This document shows positions 12,201-27,200 of a stretch of DNA of 64,000 nucleotides, one piece after another. Location of the stretch: contig NC_044584.1 of assembly GCF_901933205.1 (NCBI RefSeq), positions 11,263,001-11,327,000 on the forward strand. The letters are read 5' to 3'. Numbering within the stretch: position 1 is the first letter of the stretch; the number at the start of each line of letters is the position of its first letter. A program made the position numbers and the translations under genes. The notes beneath the pieces were generated by a model. The model saw nothing but the letters and a program-made list of their open reading frames with translations, searched no databases and was not told where the DNA came from. Source of the stretch: Camarhynchus parvulus. Lineage: Eukaryota; Chordata; Aves; Passeriformes; Thraupidae.

Positions 12201-15200
12201 CCACTTTGCAAGTCCCGAGCAAGCATAACATCCAAGTACAGAGGAGAGACTGTGCTGGCATGTCCTGCAGCCCAGCACAAGGTGGGAGATCTACAGTAGG
12301 CCTGGGACATCTCAGCCACCCAGCAGCAGAGCAGTGACACTGATGGCAGCTCTCAGCCTGGACTGTGTCCCAGACCTGGCACCTCACCCAGCTCTTGGGA
12401 CACCAGGAAATCGTGTAATGACACTTCACCAGACACTGTGATAACTTCACTGTCCTGGGAATGGTCCCAGCATGAGCAGATAACCCCCACAGCTGCATTT
12501 CCCACCTGCCCACAGCAGCTCACCACGGTGCTTTGTGTGCCTTTGGAAAGGTCGTGTTGCCACGTGCCCTGGCAGTGGCCGCTGCAGCAGTGAGGTCCAA
12601 CATGAGGCAGTCATGCTGCAGATCTGATCCTGCTGGAGCAGAGGCCTCCAGGGAGCCTCCAGATGGTGCTTCTGGCACTGCTTGATCGTGTTTGCCAGGG
12701 ACGCCCCAGAAAACAGTATGCAGGCATTGTAACTCAATGAAACTAGCTGCTAGGCATGAAGGGTTAACAGTTCATCTAGAAAGATTAATTTATGCCCAAA
12801 ACCCTTTCTGTTGTCACTCACTGAGAGAAAAAAGTTAAGCACTGTAAAATGGGCAGCGATAATTGCATTTCCTTAAGGACGTGTCTGGCAGGAGGTCGCT
12901 ATCTGCTCCACGAGGTACGTGACCATGATACTGTCATTTTGACAGAATCAATGTATGTAGTCATTAATCTTACAAATTAAAAACCCATAAATCTCTGTTA
13001 AACCCACTGTCATTGATTAGGAATTACATTACCACAATACACAGAAGCCTTTTAATTTTGTTTTTCCTCCAAAATGAATAAACAGGTCTGTTCAGTTTAT
13101 CTTCTCCTATGCTGGAGTGATAAAGGGCAAAGCCATTTCATGGCTATGCATCATTGTTTTGGAACAAAATCATACCTAAGAAGCTCAGGAAAGGGGAGAA
13201 TGAAGAAGAAAAATCGATTTCTAGGGATGTCATTTAGCCCAACTACCTATTATTACTTCTCAGGAGTACCAAACAATGAGGCAGAATTTGTCAAACCTTA
13301 AATCTTGTAAATTTGGTTGATATATACCCTGTGAATAATCCAGCAGGTCTCCTCATGAAAAAGACAGGGACATTTGTTCTGTTGGATTTTTACCTGGTTG
13401 GCTACTTTTTAAAATGCTCCTAGCCATTGGAAACAGTCCAGTTTGGTCAGTTTTCCAATGAATCGACCTTCCAAGGTAACAGATAATTACTTCTCATTAC
13501 AGTAATGACTCAATAATTCACATAAATGACTAGGAAATCCACTGCTTTCTTCTGAATTTTGACATATGGGTGGTGCTCTAAAATGCAAAAGCAGTCATGA
13601 ACTTCAGAATAGAGACTATTCAATTAGAGACAGGGATTGATGTTCTGATAGTTCAACACACAAATGCTCTGCTAGACCAGCCAGACTAATCTTCACTACA
13701 CACCCTTGCAGTTCTGGTGTGATTAGGTCACCACTTCATCTTGTTCGAGTATTTGGGAAGCAAAGAAAGGTCTTTCTGATAATTAGTTATAAAATTGGGA
13801 CCTACTGTTCAGATTTAGCCATCTGTCAGTTTTACTGCTGGGAGGATACATATAAAAGAAGACTTCTGAGGATAAGGACTCAGAGAAGAACTCTCTAGAG
13901 GATGTCTCAGAGAGCAGCTGGTGAGCACCGGAATGGGAGAGGGAGCACCCATGGATACACACCCAAGGCAAGACCAGTGTCCCAGCTGCATTCCAGTAGC
14001 TCCAGCAGGAAGCAGAAAGGGCTCAAGGATTTAAACTTGTTCAACTCTTCTATCTTCTTCACTCACCTATTCTGACAATGCCCATCCCCTGTAACTACCC
14101 CGGCTTCAAACAAGGGAAAAAGAAATTCTACAAGCTGTCAGAGTTTGGATGCAAGCACCTCAGTGGAGGGTAATTAAATATAGCATATGTTCTCTTTTAG
14201 TACTTGTTTACAGCTGGAAGATCAAATGGCTTTCTCAGACTTTGATCTTGATGCCTCTCCTTGAAAAAACACACAGACATGTTCAGTGGACCCTAGTAGC
14301 AACTTTTTAGGGATGATGTTGATTGGATTCAGTGTCCCTTGGCAAAGCTGTACACCTTCAGGATGGGGAAACAGACAGTTTTTCCAGTCTGTAAGGGGAA
14401 CATACCCATCAGTTAAACTGAAAAGGTGGGGAAGTTCAGGGTGCAAACCCCAAACTGGCAGCTTAGGAACAGAAGTTAAAGAAGCAGCCACCCAGTTCCT
14501 CTCCCAAACCTCAGGGCTGCTCTCTTTGCTTCGTCCCATTCCTGCTCTAAGTGTTGGCTGGCTTGGGACATTCTCAGTACAACTGCACCAAGAGCAGTAG
14601 CCTTTTGTTTTTAATAGAAAAGGACATCTATTTTGTGTAAAAAATCTTTTATTGGCACAAACATGTCTTATGGAAGAATTTTGTAATGTTTTCACATAGT
14701 TAACATCAGGAAGTTCTCCTGATTTTCTGGGTAAGCTGTTGCTCTAAGGACACAAGGCAAGTTATATAATTTAAATAGTCCCCAAGACCAAGCCCAGCCA
14801 GAGGAAGCTATGGGACACTGACACCAGTCAACAATTTAATTTGCCTGAGGGCTAGAAAGTCAGAGAGTAATACAAGATCCTCTGAACACCAAGTAGCCCT
14901 AATAAATATCCCCCTTCAGAAACATTGCAGCTGAATCTTGCCTTTGACTGTGCCACACAGACAACAGGAGCCACTTAGGAGCTTGCCAGTTCTCAAATTG
15001 GCCAGCAAGTCCAAGCCAATCCAATTGGAATAGGAATAGAAACATTTGCCAGAGTGAAGCAAACCACACAAGATCAATAATATAGATCCTGGGACAAAGA
15101 AAAATTACTGTGTCTGAAGAGGGAAACAAATGAGAGAAAAATCCCAAATCAATTTTTGCCAGGATCTGGGGAAAAATGAAGAAGAAGGTGGAATAGCAAA

Positions 15201-18200
15201 ATGGCATTTCTGTGTGTGAAATGAGTGGATATGGGGCAAAATACATCTTTACTTTTTACACATGAAAGACAACTCCCACTCCACAGTCACACAGCTCCTT
15301 CCATAGCTACATGCAAGTGTAGAGAGAGCACATGCACTGGATTCAAAGGGAAAACAGTGAAAAAAACCACGAGAAAAGATGGGAAGGTGAGCTCCTGCAG
15401 ATGCACTTTTCCAAAGAGCACAGAATGAGTAATGCCTGAGCAACCCCCACGGGGCTTTGAAGAGAAAAATTACATCCATTTGCTACTTTGAGTGTTAAAT
15501 ACAGCATTTGATAACTCATTCCTTGCAAAAACATACAGGTAACAGGTAACTAAAGCACCTAATGACTCTTAATCACTTGCCAGCCAGTGACAGAAACGGG
15601 TTGCCAAAACATGGACTTTTGGTATGGTTCAATACAGTAACCCCTACAAGAATGGGATGTGAATAAAAATTGCAACTCCACAATGAAGCCAGGCAGATTT
15701 TCAGGGATATACACACTCATACATATTCAAGATAACCCTCTTAATCACCCAGCTATGATTTACAGCACTTAAGGTGGTATCTATTGTCATGGACTTGAGT
15801 CTGCAGGATCAAATTTCAATATTTTGCCTTTCAAATCAACTAATGATGATCTGTCTTGGATACTAGAGAAGGCAGAAGGAATTCCATTTTGAACATTATT
15901 CAGTTTAGACAGCAAAATAATTATGCATTTTATGGCTTATTGCCGTGGAGTCAGAACATTTTTTATCAGTATCATCTGGGAAAGACCTGCCCTTCCAGTC
16001 ATAGCAACAGACAAAAGATGTCATTTGCTCTGTGTGCTTGAGCTAAACTTACAAAAGCCATGGAGTATCTAAATGATTGCAATACTGATTGAAATACTAA
16101 TGTTTTACCACTGACTAAAACCAGAAGTTTTTCCTGTTTGTGAATTAGTCAGCTGCTAAAGTTAGCTCCTCTATGAAGTTTAGATTGCCAGGGACCCCAT
16201 AATTTCTAAGTCACAGACTGATCTTGCTATTTCCTATAGCCAGATTTCCAGTGATTCCAGCTTCAAGAAACCCTGTGAACAATCTCATCCTATTTAGATA
16301 ATTCCATATCACCCTTCTGCCCCATCCAAGTCCTTGCAGCCTTGTTCACATGGGAGCACAGATGACAGGCAGCAGCTATCAGCTGGCACAGCCTGCACTG
16401 CCTGCAGTGCTCTCCTACTTCCTTGGATAGATTCACTGAGGCCAAGGATTAATGGATGTTTTCCCCACCCCAAATGTGACTTCCATGCACAAGGCACATG
16501 TCCAGCACGTGTTCTGGTAAGGCCTATGAGCCACCAGCAGCAGGGCCAGTGCAGAGACAAGAGTCCTGGTGTAAACACACTCCCTGAAGCCATTCCAACA
16601 TCAGCAATGTGCCTGGCTTTGTTCAGAGTCACTTGATGAGCTCATCATTTCAGGGGAGGCAGGAAGCCACTGCCCAAATCAAGCCTTCTAATCCAGAATC
16701 AGAGCTTTCTTCCCATCACATATAAACTGGGAGAGAGACATAGGGACAAACTTGCAAGTTACTGCATTGTGTTTGGTGACATGGATGCAATTATAAACAA
16801 AACCTTTTTGTGTGTCTCAACCCCACTCCAGATACTAAACCTAAATGCCTTAATCATTCTCCAGCCCATCTTGGGAGTCTCTCAGCCAGCACAGCTTTTA
16901 CAATGACATGCTCCTTCCCTGACTTATGCTAATGTTGTGCTGGAATTGATTACTAGGGCAAACTGCTTAGTGGTGTCTCTCCAAATCAATATTTCACTGT
17001 TCTCAAACCACTCAGTTGTCCTCCCCCAGAGCAAAAGCCCATGTGAAGTGCCCAGTAACTTTAGCAGAATTTCAGTGGAGGCCAGCAGTGCAGATCCTCC
17101 ACCACGCTCAGCCAATCGATCTTTATGGATTTCAGTGGAGCTGCACTGATCTGCTCTAGCTGGTGATTTGGACCAGCATCATTACCCAGCAGGAGCCTAA
17201 AGAAGTTTTTATACCTTTTCACATCACCTATAAAGCAAGGCCTGGTAACATCTGTAATGGGCAGGCCTTCAGCAGCTCCTTCTGAGTAGTTTACAGCCCA
17301 CACAGCAGCAAATCACCACTAATGCCTGGTTCTCACACCACACGGGGCTGCAGAGCAAAACCACCTCCAGAGCTGCATTCAGAACTGCTGCAGCTGAAAC
17401 TTCAATCATCTCCACAGAGGCCAACTTGATCATGCCTTAAAATCCTTCCTTACCCTCCCCTTCAAGGATCTCTTGGAGCAGCAGCAGGTCCACAGTTCCA
17501 TCTGTGGAGAGGAAAGCCTGGAGTTTAACAGGTATTTCCACCCACAGCAGTGTCTGGAAGGGGCAGGATGTACAACCCTTTCCAGTTTAGGTCATGATGA
17601 AGAATGTGATTCACAGACCTAAATGCGAGTGAATTTTGTGCAAGGATCTGTCCTAACCCACATACAAAGAAGGTACCAAGGTGTGGATCCTACAGCAATT
17701 TGATTTCTCCCCCATAAAATATATCTGGGCCTGAAGCCAATTACTTCAGTGCATGTTTCATGTTAACATTTAGGTGAGAAGCAATTGAGTTAAACAAATT
17801 CAAATTCCATTTGAATTTTTAGTCTTCATTGTGGTTTGCCTTAAAAGAAGACTGGTTTTCAGAAAGTCCCAGGCAACTGAGTAAATTGAGGCATTTGTAG
17901 TCTCAAGTTGGGCGCCCAAAAAAAGGGAGAGGGAAGACATGAGCACTGCTGCTGAGCACGGGTCTGGTAAAAGAGGAGATTATTCCCAGCTCCCAAACTG
18001 TAAAGAATTTGGGTAGAGTTTCTTATTTTGTAAATGTGAATTTATTTTAATTAAAATTGTTTGGCATTATTTCATCACTGTTTAAATTATTTTGGCCAAA
18101 CTAGTAAATCTGATAATTCAGGACTGAATATAACCAATTAGATTTACTGTATGATACATCATAATCTGATCAAGCAGTCTCAAAGGATTTGACTTGTTAG

Positions 18201-21200
18201 CATTTCAATAGCATAGGAGGTTTTTGAATAATTTATTACATTTCTTTCAAGCTCATCTTTGTTAATTCATTATGTAAAGATAAGGCAGATGTTTTACAGA
18301 GACTTGTGCCATATCTATTTTAACTTTATTAATCTGTTGCCAAAGACACCCCCTTTTGCCAGACAGCTCAGTGAAAATAACAGGTACTGAAAAAGTTTTA
18401 GGAGCAGATGAGGGTTGTGGCTTTCAAAATTCAGTTTCAGAGATAAGGGAATTTCCCACAAACCTCTCCACCCTTTCTGAGAAAGAAATTTTGTTCATTT
18501 ACTTCTCCCTGATTTCCTGTCTCCAGTCACTTTGTCTCACTCAAGTTTCATTTTAACACATCCACTCATCCTCCTGCTAGGAGCTGCGACATCTCTTGCA
18601 TCAAAACCTCTGGAAACAGAATCATGAGCTGGGTTAAACAAACCCACAGCACCTCAGTTCAGCCTGATGGAGGTATTTTTCCCCCTGCCCACTACCAGGG
18701 GCTGTGAGCAGGCATTTGCTCACCCAGCTCAGTAGCAGACATCTCTCCCTCCTCTGCTGTTCCAGGGAGGCAGATTCCTCCCTCCCTGGCATCCCCAGGG
18801 GACACTCACCACGGGTTATTTTGCTTTGTTCTTGTTCTGCCCAGAAACCTGTTATTCACCAGAGGCTTGAATTCCTGAGAACAAACTTTACAGAGTTCAC
18901 TTGGAAAAGGGCACACCTTCATTGCTTGCTCTCTTTTCTGGGAGCTCAGGGCAGCAGGATAACTCTCTACAAACACATCTCAGCACAGGGGCCTGTAAAC
19001 ACCAGGGACATGTAAACACCAAATAATGACCAGCTGTGCTCACCTGGACACCCACAGTGAAAATATCTCACCTCATAAGTGGTAAATAGTTATCACACAA
19101 ACAGCTGCCATTCAGATACTTCTCTTGGAATATGATGGATCTGGAGCTGTTTCTTCCTCCTGGATATAGGAGCGTAGAGAGCTACCCTAAACTTGGCATG
19201 ATAGAAAACCCAGTGTTCTTCAGCAAGAAGAGGGGCTAAAATCCTGCACTTTGAGGCTGCATTTGTGAAAAACAGCACTGCTGATGGATGCAAGCAAGAT
19301 TATGGTGTTACACAGGGGAAAGAAGAAATTACTTGGAGATTTCCTAGAAATCTATGCCAGGTCAAAAGACTGAGGCAGCTTGAAAGGATGTTTGCTGGAA
19401 TGAAGCCTTCTTTAAAGCAGAATTGTATTAGCAAAAGCTACAGTCATGTAAATGAGAACTCTGTAACCCAGCAAGCAGAATTAATGAATAAACATTACAG
19501 CTCTAAATGAGGGCTGGGACCATCTGAGGAAGATGCTGCTGCATCCAGTTCAATATTGTGCTATCCAACAACCCTTCATGGGAAAACCATTTCGGTGTCC
19601 TTTGAACCAAGGCTGACAGTGCTTACTATCACAGGTCAGCCAAATTTCTCCATTATAGGTCTTTTGAGGGTCAGGACTCAAAGTTTGGCCAAGTTACATG
19701 TCAGCATCTGCACCAAGAAGAAAAAACTGAGTATGCAAGCACATGGTAAGATGGCTTTTTAACTCATATCTGTGATGGTGCTCTTGTGCAATACTGAGCT
19801 AAAAAAGAAATCCAGCAATAAAGTTGGAATAATCCCAACATCTAATAATCTTCCTTAGCAATTTAGATTTTTTTAAACAATAATGAGCCTTGAATTATAT
19901 CATTAGCTAGAATGCAAATTCTGATCCAGGAAGTTGTATTTTATCTTGATTCCATTTCCAAAACCATCTGGACATAAACCACACAGATGAAGTAGCATCA
20001 AAAATACACAGCTATTACTAATTATGGTATGCTGTGCCATTTCTCCCACCACCTGCTTGCAATGACACAACATTACTCAAGAATCAAGCTTGATAAGCTT
20101 GATGAATAATTTTAATATTATTTTATTCAGCTTGCAAATTATCTCTGAGCAGATTTTTTTCTCCCCCCACCCCTCCCCATATCTATCTTGTTATTTAAAG
20201 TTAGTCACAATGGTTTTGGTGACTAATTTCTGATCTGTAACTTGTTTATGAGAACTGTGTTGCAAGCGTTTGAGATTTGAAATTCAAAATTTGGTGTAGT
20301 TTAGATTTGACATGTAATTCAATAGTGGTTTACTCCCTGACTGGATAACAACCCAGTCATCCTCCCAGGGTAAATATTTGCATATGAGGACTCAAAGCTC
20401 ACTTTTTTACCAATGTGTAGTGCCTCCTTACAGTTTGCTGCACCTTCATAGAACACTCTAAGAATGCAGTGAAAATATTAAGGAAGCTTGAGGGTTGGAG
20501 AAAAGGAAGATGTAAGGAATTACCTGAAATTTTCTGGTTTTACAGCACTAGAGTCAGCTGTTCCAAACAACATTTCCAAATATGTTCACCATGACCTTGT
20601 GAGAACAACTGTTCGTGTCCCAGCCACCCTCCTGCACAGGTGAGAGTGGCCTCATTAGGGCAGAGCTCTGATCCTGTCAGGAGTCACACGCTGCTCACTG
20701 AATGAGGCTTCTGCTTCCTCACATTTCCCATCTTTTACCCTCCAGAACAGGCATCAGTTTCATTTTGAAGCTGGACATGTCTGAAAGCAGAACATAACTG
20801 AGCAAGGCACTTCTCACAGGGAAGGGGGTAAAGCAGCACTAGTCCTACAATCTCCCCTATTCTCCCCAGCTGCTCAGATCCAAGCCCACATTTTGGGAGG
20901 GGTGTTACCACACTGTGGATCAAAGGGGACAACACATCCCCCTGCTCTGAGGACAAAGCAGCTCAGGAAGTCTCCCAGTGTCCATTCAGCCCTGTGCAAT
21001 GCTGAAGGAAGCTTTAACACAAGGCAGGCACCCCCAAGAGAAGCATGTTCAACCTTTCCCCATGGAGCAGAATGCTGAGAGAAATGAGTGGTGAGCTGAG
21101 CCCTGAGAAGCAGAGCCACTGCAAACCACAGGGTCAGACCTGCTGCCACCCAGCCTCCACAGACACTGACACCATTCCTGCAGTCAAATATTTCTGGAAA

Positions 21201-24200
21201 TAGCTGCAGCACATGCTGGATTAAAAAGTAATAATAATAACAATTCAGAGACCATTCCCTGGCTGATATTTTGCAGGGGTCTGAAGTGCTCTTAAAAGGA
21301 TGATACATGAAACTTATGAGAAGAACTTGCACTTTCAGTACAACACAGACTGAGCAAAGAGTAGAAAGGGCTTATGAGGCAGCTGCAGCATCTCCCCTAT
21401 GAGACAGGCAGCTACACCTCATGTAACAACACCCTGGGCCCAAATGCTCTGATCTTATCACACTGGTTATTTGCACAGGGTAGCACAAGCAAATCACAAA
21501 GCCTAATGTTTATGATTGTGTCATCACAGAAGCATCTAGAACTGCAATGCTGTCCCAACTGCCCTGTCACAGGCATTTGAGAGCATGCAAAGATGTGTCA
21601 TAACCAATATTAAACTTAATTATTAATTAAAACACCTGAGAAGAGTTAAAGTTCAGTATTAATTTTATTCTATTAATTATTATTAAAGTACTTTGGACAA
21701 CTTGCTAGTAGCATTTTCTTCATTAAGGCAGTAATTTCACTCATTAGTTTTCATCTGCAAGTCAGTTTCACCCTAGAAGTTTGTAAAAATAAAAGAATCA
21801 AAAAGAGGGACCAAAGCCACACTTTCCAATGAGAAGTCCTTCTATGCTTCAGCTCAAGAAGTTTACTCAGCTATGTGCTCCTAATTTACAGTTCTTCCCC
21901 AGGGAGATGAAATGCACAGTCAAGTTCCTTGCAGGTTTAATTGAGTAAGACAGGACTACTTTGACGGAAGATTTAACTGAGAAAGAGGGGGAAACCTCCT
22001 CAAAGCTAGATTAACACTCCAGTGGTTGCTTCAGATTAACTCACATGTTCTGCGTGCTTCTCAATTCTTCAAACAGTCACATGTTTGCAGTTTTCTGGGA
22101 AAAAAAATCTTTAAAGTTTTTTAGTCCTGGTATTCCTGGGGTGAAGTGCTCAGGTTCCCCCCTCCACAGTGATGTTCCCAGCAGTGCACAAGATCTTTGG
22201 CTATCTGTCAGGGTGACTCACACTTTCAGACTGGCTCCTGTTTGATGTTACTCACCAGGAAAACAAAGCTTTTGCCTTCCTTCATATGACTTCTTTATCC
22301 CCAGATCATAATTTATTGTGTGCTCCTTACCAAGGAAAATTTTATTTAATGGAGAAGAAACCAAACTAGGTTTTAGAATCATTTTGCTGAAAATAAAATG
22401 CTTTGTCTGCCACAGTTGGGGATGGACAGCACATATTACTGGCAGCATCAAGTGGCTAAAGCAAGGATAACAAATATGAAAGGATAAAATAAAAAAAAAA
22501 AGTGGGGAAAGGACCTTGGCACTAGGACTGCAGGCTGCAAACCTGGTTCCTGTGGCTGTGTTTAACCCCAAGGGAAAGGTGAAGAACTGGGGTTTGGGTG
22601 GTTCTGTGGGCCCAGGGATAGGACACCAGGAGCTGCCTCTGGACAAAGCCCTGCTACACCAGGGCAGCAGTCACAGCCTTGGCACCACCGAGCTGGGGGA
22701 GCACACACCACCAGGCATGAGGTGAACAGCTCTGGGCTTTACCAAAAATTGCAAACTACTGTAAAAGGGCCTGTAGGGGGAAGGAAAGAGAAGGAGAGAC
22801 ATAGCTAATATTTTAGACCTCCACTACAGCTGCCTAACTGCAACTGGCTTGGGAAATGACTGTCATGGGGCTCAGCTCTCCACCAGTCAGGGACATTTCT
22901 CCTACTCGGTGCCTCCCAGAGAGCTCAGGAGGAACATCAGGGGTCTCAGACCCCGGAGCCACACACCCACTGTGATCTCTTGGATGTCAAGACTATAAAA
23001 ACAAAGCCTTTTCTTCAAAAGCTCCTGCTCAGAAACAACCTGAAGTGTCTCATTTTGAAACTACATGAGTACCCACACACATCTTTAAAGATGAACCTGG
23101 ACTTCACACTCAACAGGCTTCTGAAGAGCCTGAAAGTCACCCAGAGGATTTGTTTTGGGGAGTCCAGCCCTGACACCCTAGGAGCATCCAGGTTTCATTA
23201 GCACAGCTCCTGCACATTTAAGAGCACCACAGACCACCAATCCATAAACCACACAGCCATGCTCTAAAGACAGTAACAAAGCTCGTAGTGCTTGCAAGCC
23301 ACAAACATTAAATTGTGTGTATTGTTTATTTAAAAGCATCACAAGGTCCTCATCTGTGTGATTAACAACCTGCTCAGTGCTATAATCAAATGAAAATCCC
23401 GGATCTTTGCTGACCCCAAAACACTTAAAACAATCAGGAACAGCTATATAAGAACTGTCCTCCATTTTACTTTCCTATTTTACCTTTCCATAGAGCTTTC
23501 TCCTCTACACAGCCCCAGCAAGATGACATAAGTCCTTCCAGGTCCTTAAAAGCATTCCCACAGACCTATTTTTAAGCCTGCTAAAGTCACCTTGTTAATT
23601 GTGTCTTCTGAACTTCCTCAGCTGACCACTGCCAAGGGTGACTTCATTTTAGGGAGGAATTTGACTGTTTCTGTGGATATTCACACAGCACAAACTTGAG
23701 CAGGACAAACATCTGAGCTGGGTCCTGATGTTCTGTCACACAAGTGGTAACACCATCAAGGCTTTATTTGGGGGTTGAGGATTTGGTGAGCACTTGTGTT
23801 GGTAAGGAATCTTAAACTCAAGGGGATGCTGCAAATGTGGTATCTTAATCCCCTCACGGTCTTCCCCCAACAGCCAGGGAAATGCTGTGCATGGCTCAGG
23901 TGTGGGAGACAGGCAAAGCACCTGAGCTAATTTTAAACTACCCCAAGCTGGAATTAATGTTCCTCTCACAGGAGAGAGCCTGGCTGGCCCAGTCCAGCTG
24001 GGGAGCTGGACCTGACAAGTCACCTCGTGGTGATGGTCATGCTGTTGGCAGTAAATCTGGCTCCAGCAAAGCCCACTCAGGGGGGCAGCACAAATCCCAT
24101 TCACACTTTGTTTTTTCTTTGCCCTCAGACCCACCCCCCTGACCCACCGTGCCCCCTCTGCAGGCAGCAAGGCAGCAACAGGAGGCTGTATTAACTCTGC

Positions 24201-27200
24201 CTGCTGTCATCTTACCTCCTCCTCTGGGAAAGCTTTGAGCCTCCTCACTCCTGCCACCAGCTGTCAAGATAATTAGAGTTATTGTTTATCCCAGCAAAGC
24301 CCTGTGATTGACATCCCTGTGAGAGGGCAGAGCTGCAGTCCTGTGCCACAACTGGAGATAAGCACAGAGCGCCATTAGTTTTGAGCAGGTAGAGAAGAGC
24401 AGGGATGTTAGTCCTGCTTTGGCTTCCCCTTTATAGCTCTTATTTAAGGGATGACAATGCTTTTTCTTGAGTTTAGCTTTATCCTTAGTGGGTCAGACAG
24501 TGCTGGCTGCTGTTTCTTAATGCAATGCTACATCCGGAGAGGGAAGAACAAAGCCCAGCAAATCTTGGGAGGAAGATGCATTTTCACACTTTTATAAAGG
24601 GCCCCAGCATCAGTTTAGATGTGTCAATGAAACTTCTCTAACTCCAGCTTCAGGAGCTTTGTTAGGTCCTTGCTTCTCAGTTATACACATTACAAAGCAA
24701 GAACAGACATAAATGGCTTAAAAATACCTTTACACAGGTGAGCATTGGTCCTTCCCTGGGTTACATCTAGGGACTTTCCTGGGTTTTATCTCTATGAATC
24801 TACTCCTCAAACAATGTTTTGCTATGGCACAAAATACCCAAAAATGAAATAAGAACAAGTCTGCAGTAATGAGAGCAGACCTGCCTATGAAAATGAAAGA
24901 AAACAAAACTTGATATTTTGGCTAAAAATAACCTGTTAAAAGATTGTGTTAGGAATTGAGGAATTGAGGTTTAGGGTCTGTTGCAGTTTATCGTTTGTTT
25001 AAATATCCATTGGAGTTCAATGCTTAAGAAAATGTGAGATACCATCAGCTGGTTGGGTTCACCCAGGACAAGCACAACTTTACTTCAGTCTCAGGTCTTT
25101 CTCCTCCATGCAGAAAAGTAATACATTTTCCAAAATGCACAGGTGACATAGAACATTTCACCAGAAATTACTCTGCTCTTATAAAACTGCAATAAACCAA
25201 AACCTGACTCAATGAATCAGCCAGTAATTGGTAACCCCACTGAGTTCTGTTTTTCAGTAGATGTTGTGGCCTGCAATGTCTGACCCCTGAGCCCAGGATC
25301 AGGCCCTGGCAAACACCCATCCTAAAAAGTCACAACTCGGCTCTCTATTTCCAAAATGCATTAACAGGAAACAGTGCTCAGCATCTGACCTTTCCAGACA
25401 CATTATTCTCATGTGAATGTACTATAAACTTCCTACATGGCTGCATTCACCCTAAACTGTCTAAACCAGCTGCTATTCCACCACCTTTACTCCCACTCAG
25501 TACCAGGCTGATGAAAGAGCATCTCCTAAGCATTCCTGACTCTAAGTAAGATCTGTAGGGAAAAACAGATCTCATTTTATGAGGCATCCTAATCAGCATC
25601 AAGATCTATGTTCAATGGATATTTAATGTTTTAAAATAGTAAAAAGAAAAAATTGGCTGAGAAGATGAAAGATTTTTCAAAGGTTTAAAATTGAAGTTGG
25701 CACAAGCTCAAAGATGCTGTAGTTTGTTAAAAGGGAAGAAGTGGGAGGAATTTTAATAACACAGGTTCACTAGTCCATCCCTAATTAACAACATGAAGGA
25801 GTTTACAGCAGGGTGGTTTTGGGTAGAGAAAACACAGTATTAGTAGTAAATGGATATTTATATTGTATTTGTATTTACACTTGTGCTCAGCATTGCAAAG
25901 CACACCCAGAAAATAGAAAGGAAACCCTTTAGAGTTCGTCTATGCTCCAGCAGTTTCTGCACTCCCTATTTTCTCCTTTTCCCCCATAACCTAGCCCAGA
26001 GCTCCCTCCTGTAGCACCACAACCCATGTGCTCACACTTCCCTGGGGCTCCAGCAGGACATGGAGCTGAACTTCTGCCTGGGGGTTCTGCATGTCCCACT
26101 TCCAATGACACTACCAGGCATCCAAGCCCTCTTTGCATTCACACTGAACTCCTCCTAGAACAGAAATTAAGCCAGGCACACTAACTAGCAACAGCCAAAT
26201 CCCTCCCAGCACTTTTTGCCAGGCAAGAATAGGGATGCAGAAACCCGCTGCGTAACTGCATCTCCATGCTACAATGACCTGCCATGCCCTGCCCTTATTG
26301 AAGGCAGTGGGGTGGCCTTGATCCCTTTAAAGATGTTGGCTCTCAGTGCATGATGAGCATCTGCAATTAGCAGCACAGACTGGTCTCACCCCTCTCCAGT
26401 GCCCGGGGGAGCCGGCTCTCAGAATAGCTCCAGCTGTTTAATAAAGCTCAAACCTGCTCTCTAAAGGTTAGAGCCTTTCTAAACCACAGTAAACACTTCA
26501 GGTGGCCTGGCTTTGTGGGCCACTTGCACAAAGGACTCTGCATCCCTCGTCCTTCTGTGATTTAATGGCATAAAGTGAATAGAGCAAGAGGCAGAGCTGA
26601 TGAGGGGGGTCCCACCACCCACAGAGGGGAGGGCAGAGAGTGTCACTGCCAAAGCCTGGGACACACAAAGGACTGGGGCAGCTCAGGGGCTGCAGCTGAG
26701 CCATTTGTGCTGTCCTTGGAGCCTCCACGGCCTCACTTGGACCAGCAGCTTGTGCTCTGCGTGGTTTTGGCAAAGTTCCACCTGCTGTCAAATCTGCCAC
26801 CCTCAAGCAAGTCCCCAGGGACCTCAGGACCAGCTCATTTAACTCAAGCCTCTCTTGCTCAGACCACTGCAGGGCACTTTGCAGCAGCACAAACCAGTGT
26901 TCCCACTGCACCCTGGCTTTTAAAGAGTGGTGTTCACAGTACCCTTCTCTGTGCCTCACCAAGCTAAAAAAAAAAAACAAAAACCCTCCTTCCACTGCTT
27001 GCTGAAGGCTGAGATGGGGAGATAAGTTTCCTTGGCCAACAGACTTGAGAGAAAGCTTTTCTTTCAAAGAGTCCAGGCTTTCCTGGACTCTGTCTCTGGT
27101 AATGAAAGATTATATATTAAGAACCAACTGAAACTTAACATCACAAAACATTCACTGTCCATGCTTCTCCTGATAAGCAGATGAAAAGAAACTGGTCTAT

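Noticed and set aside
12840..12870. Possible MIR end (CTGTAAAATGGGCAGCGATA)
   Set aside because: Only about 20 bases resemble the MIR 3' region and the preceding MIR blocks are missing.
26498..27067. 189-codon minus-strand frame
   Set aside because: It has no recognisable domain and overlaps a poly-A/T run translated as a Phe tract; it reads like random translation.
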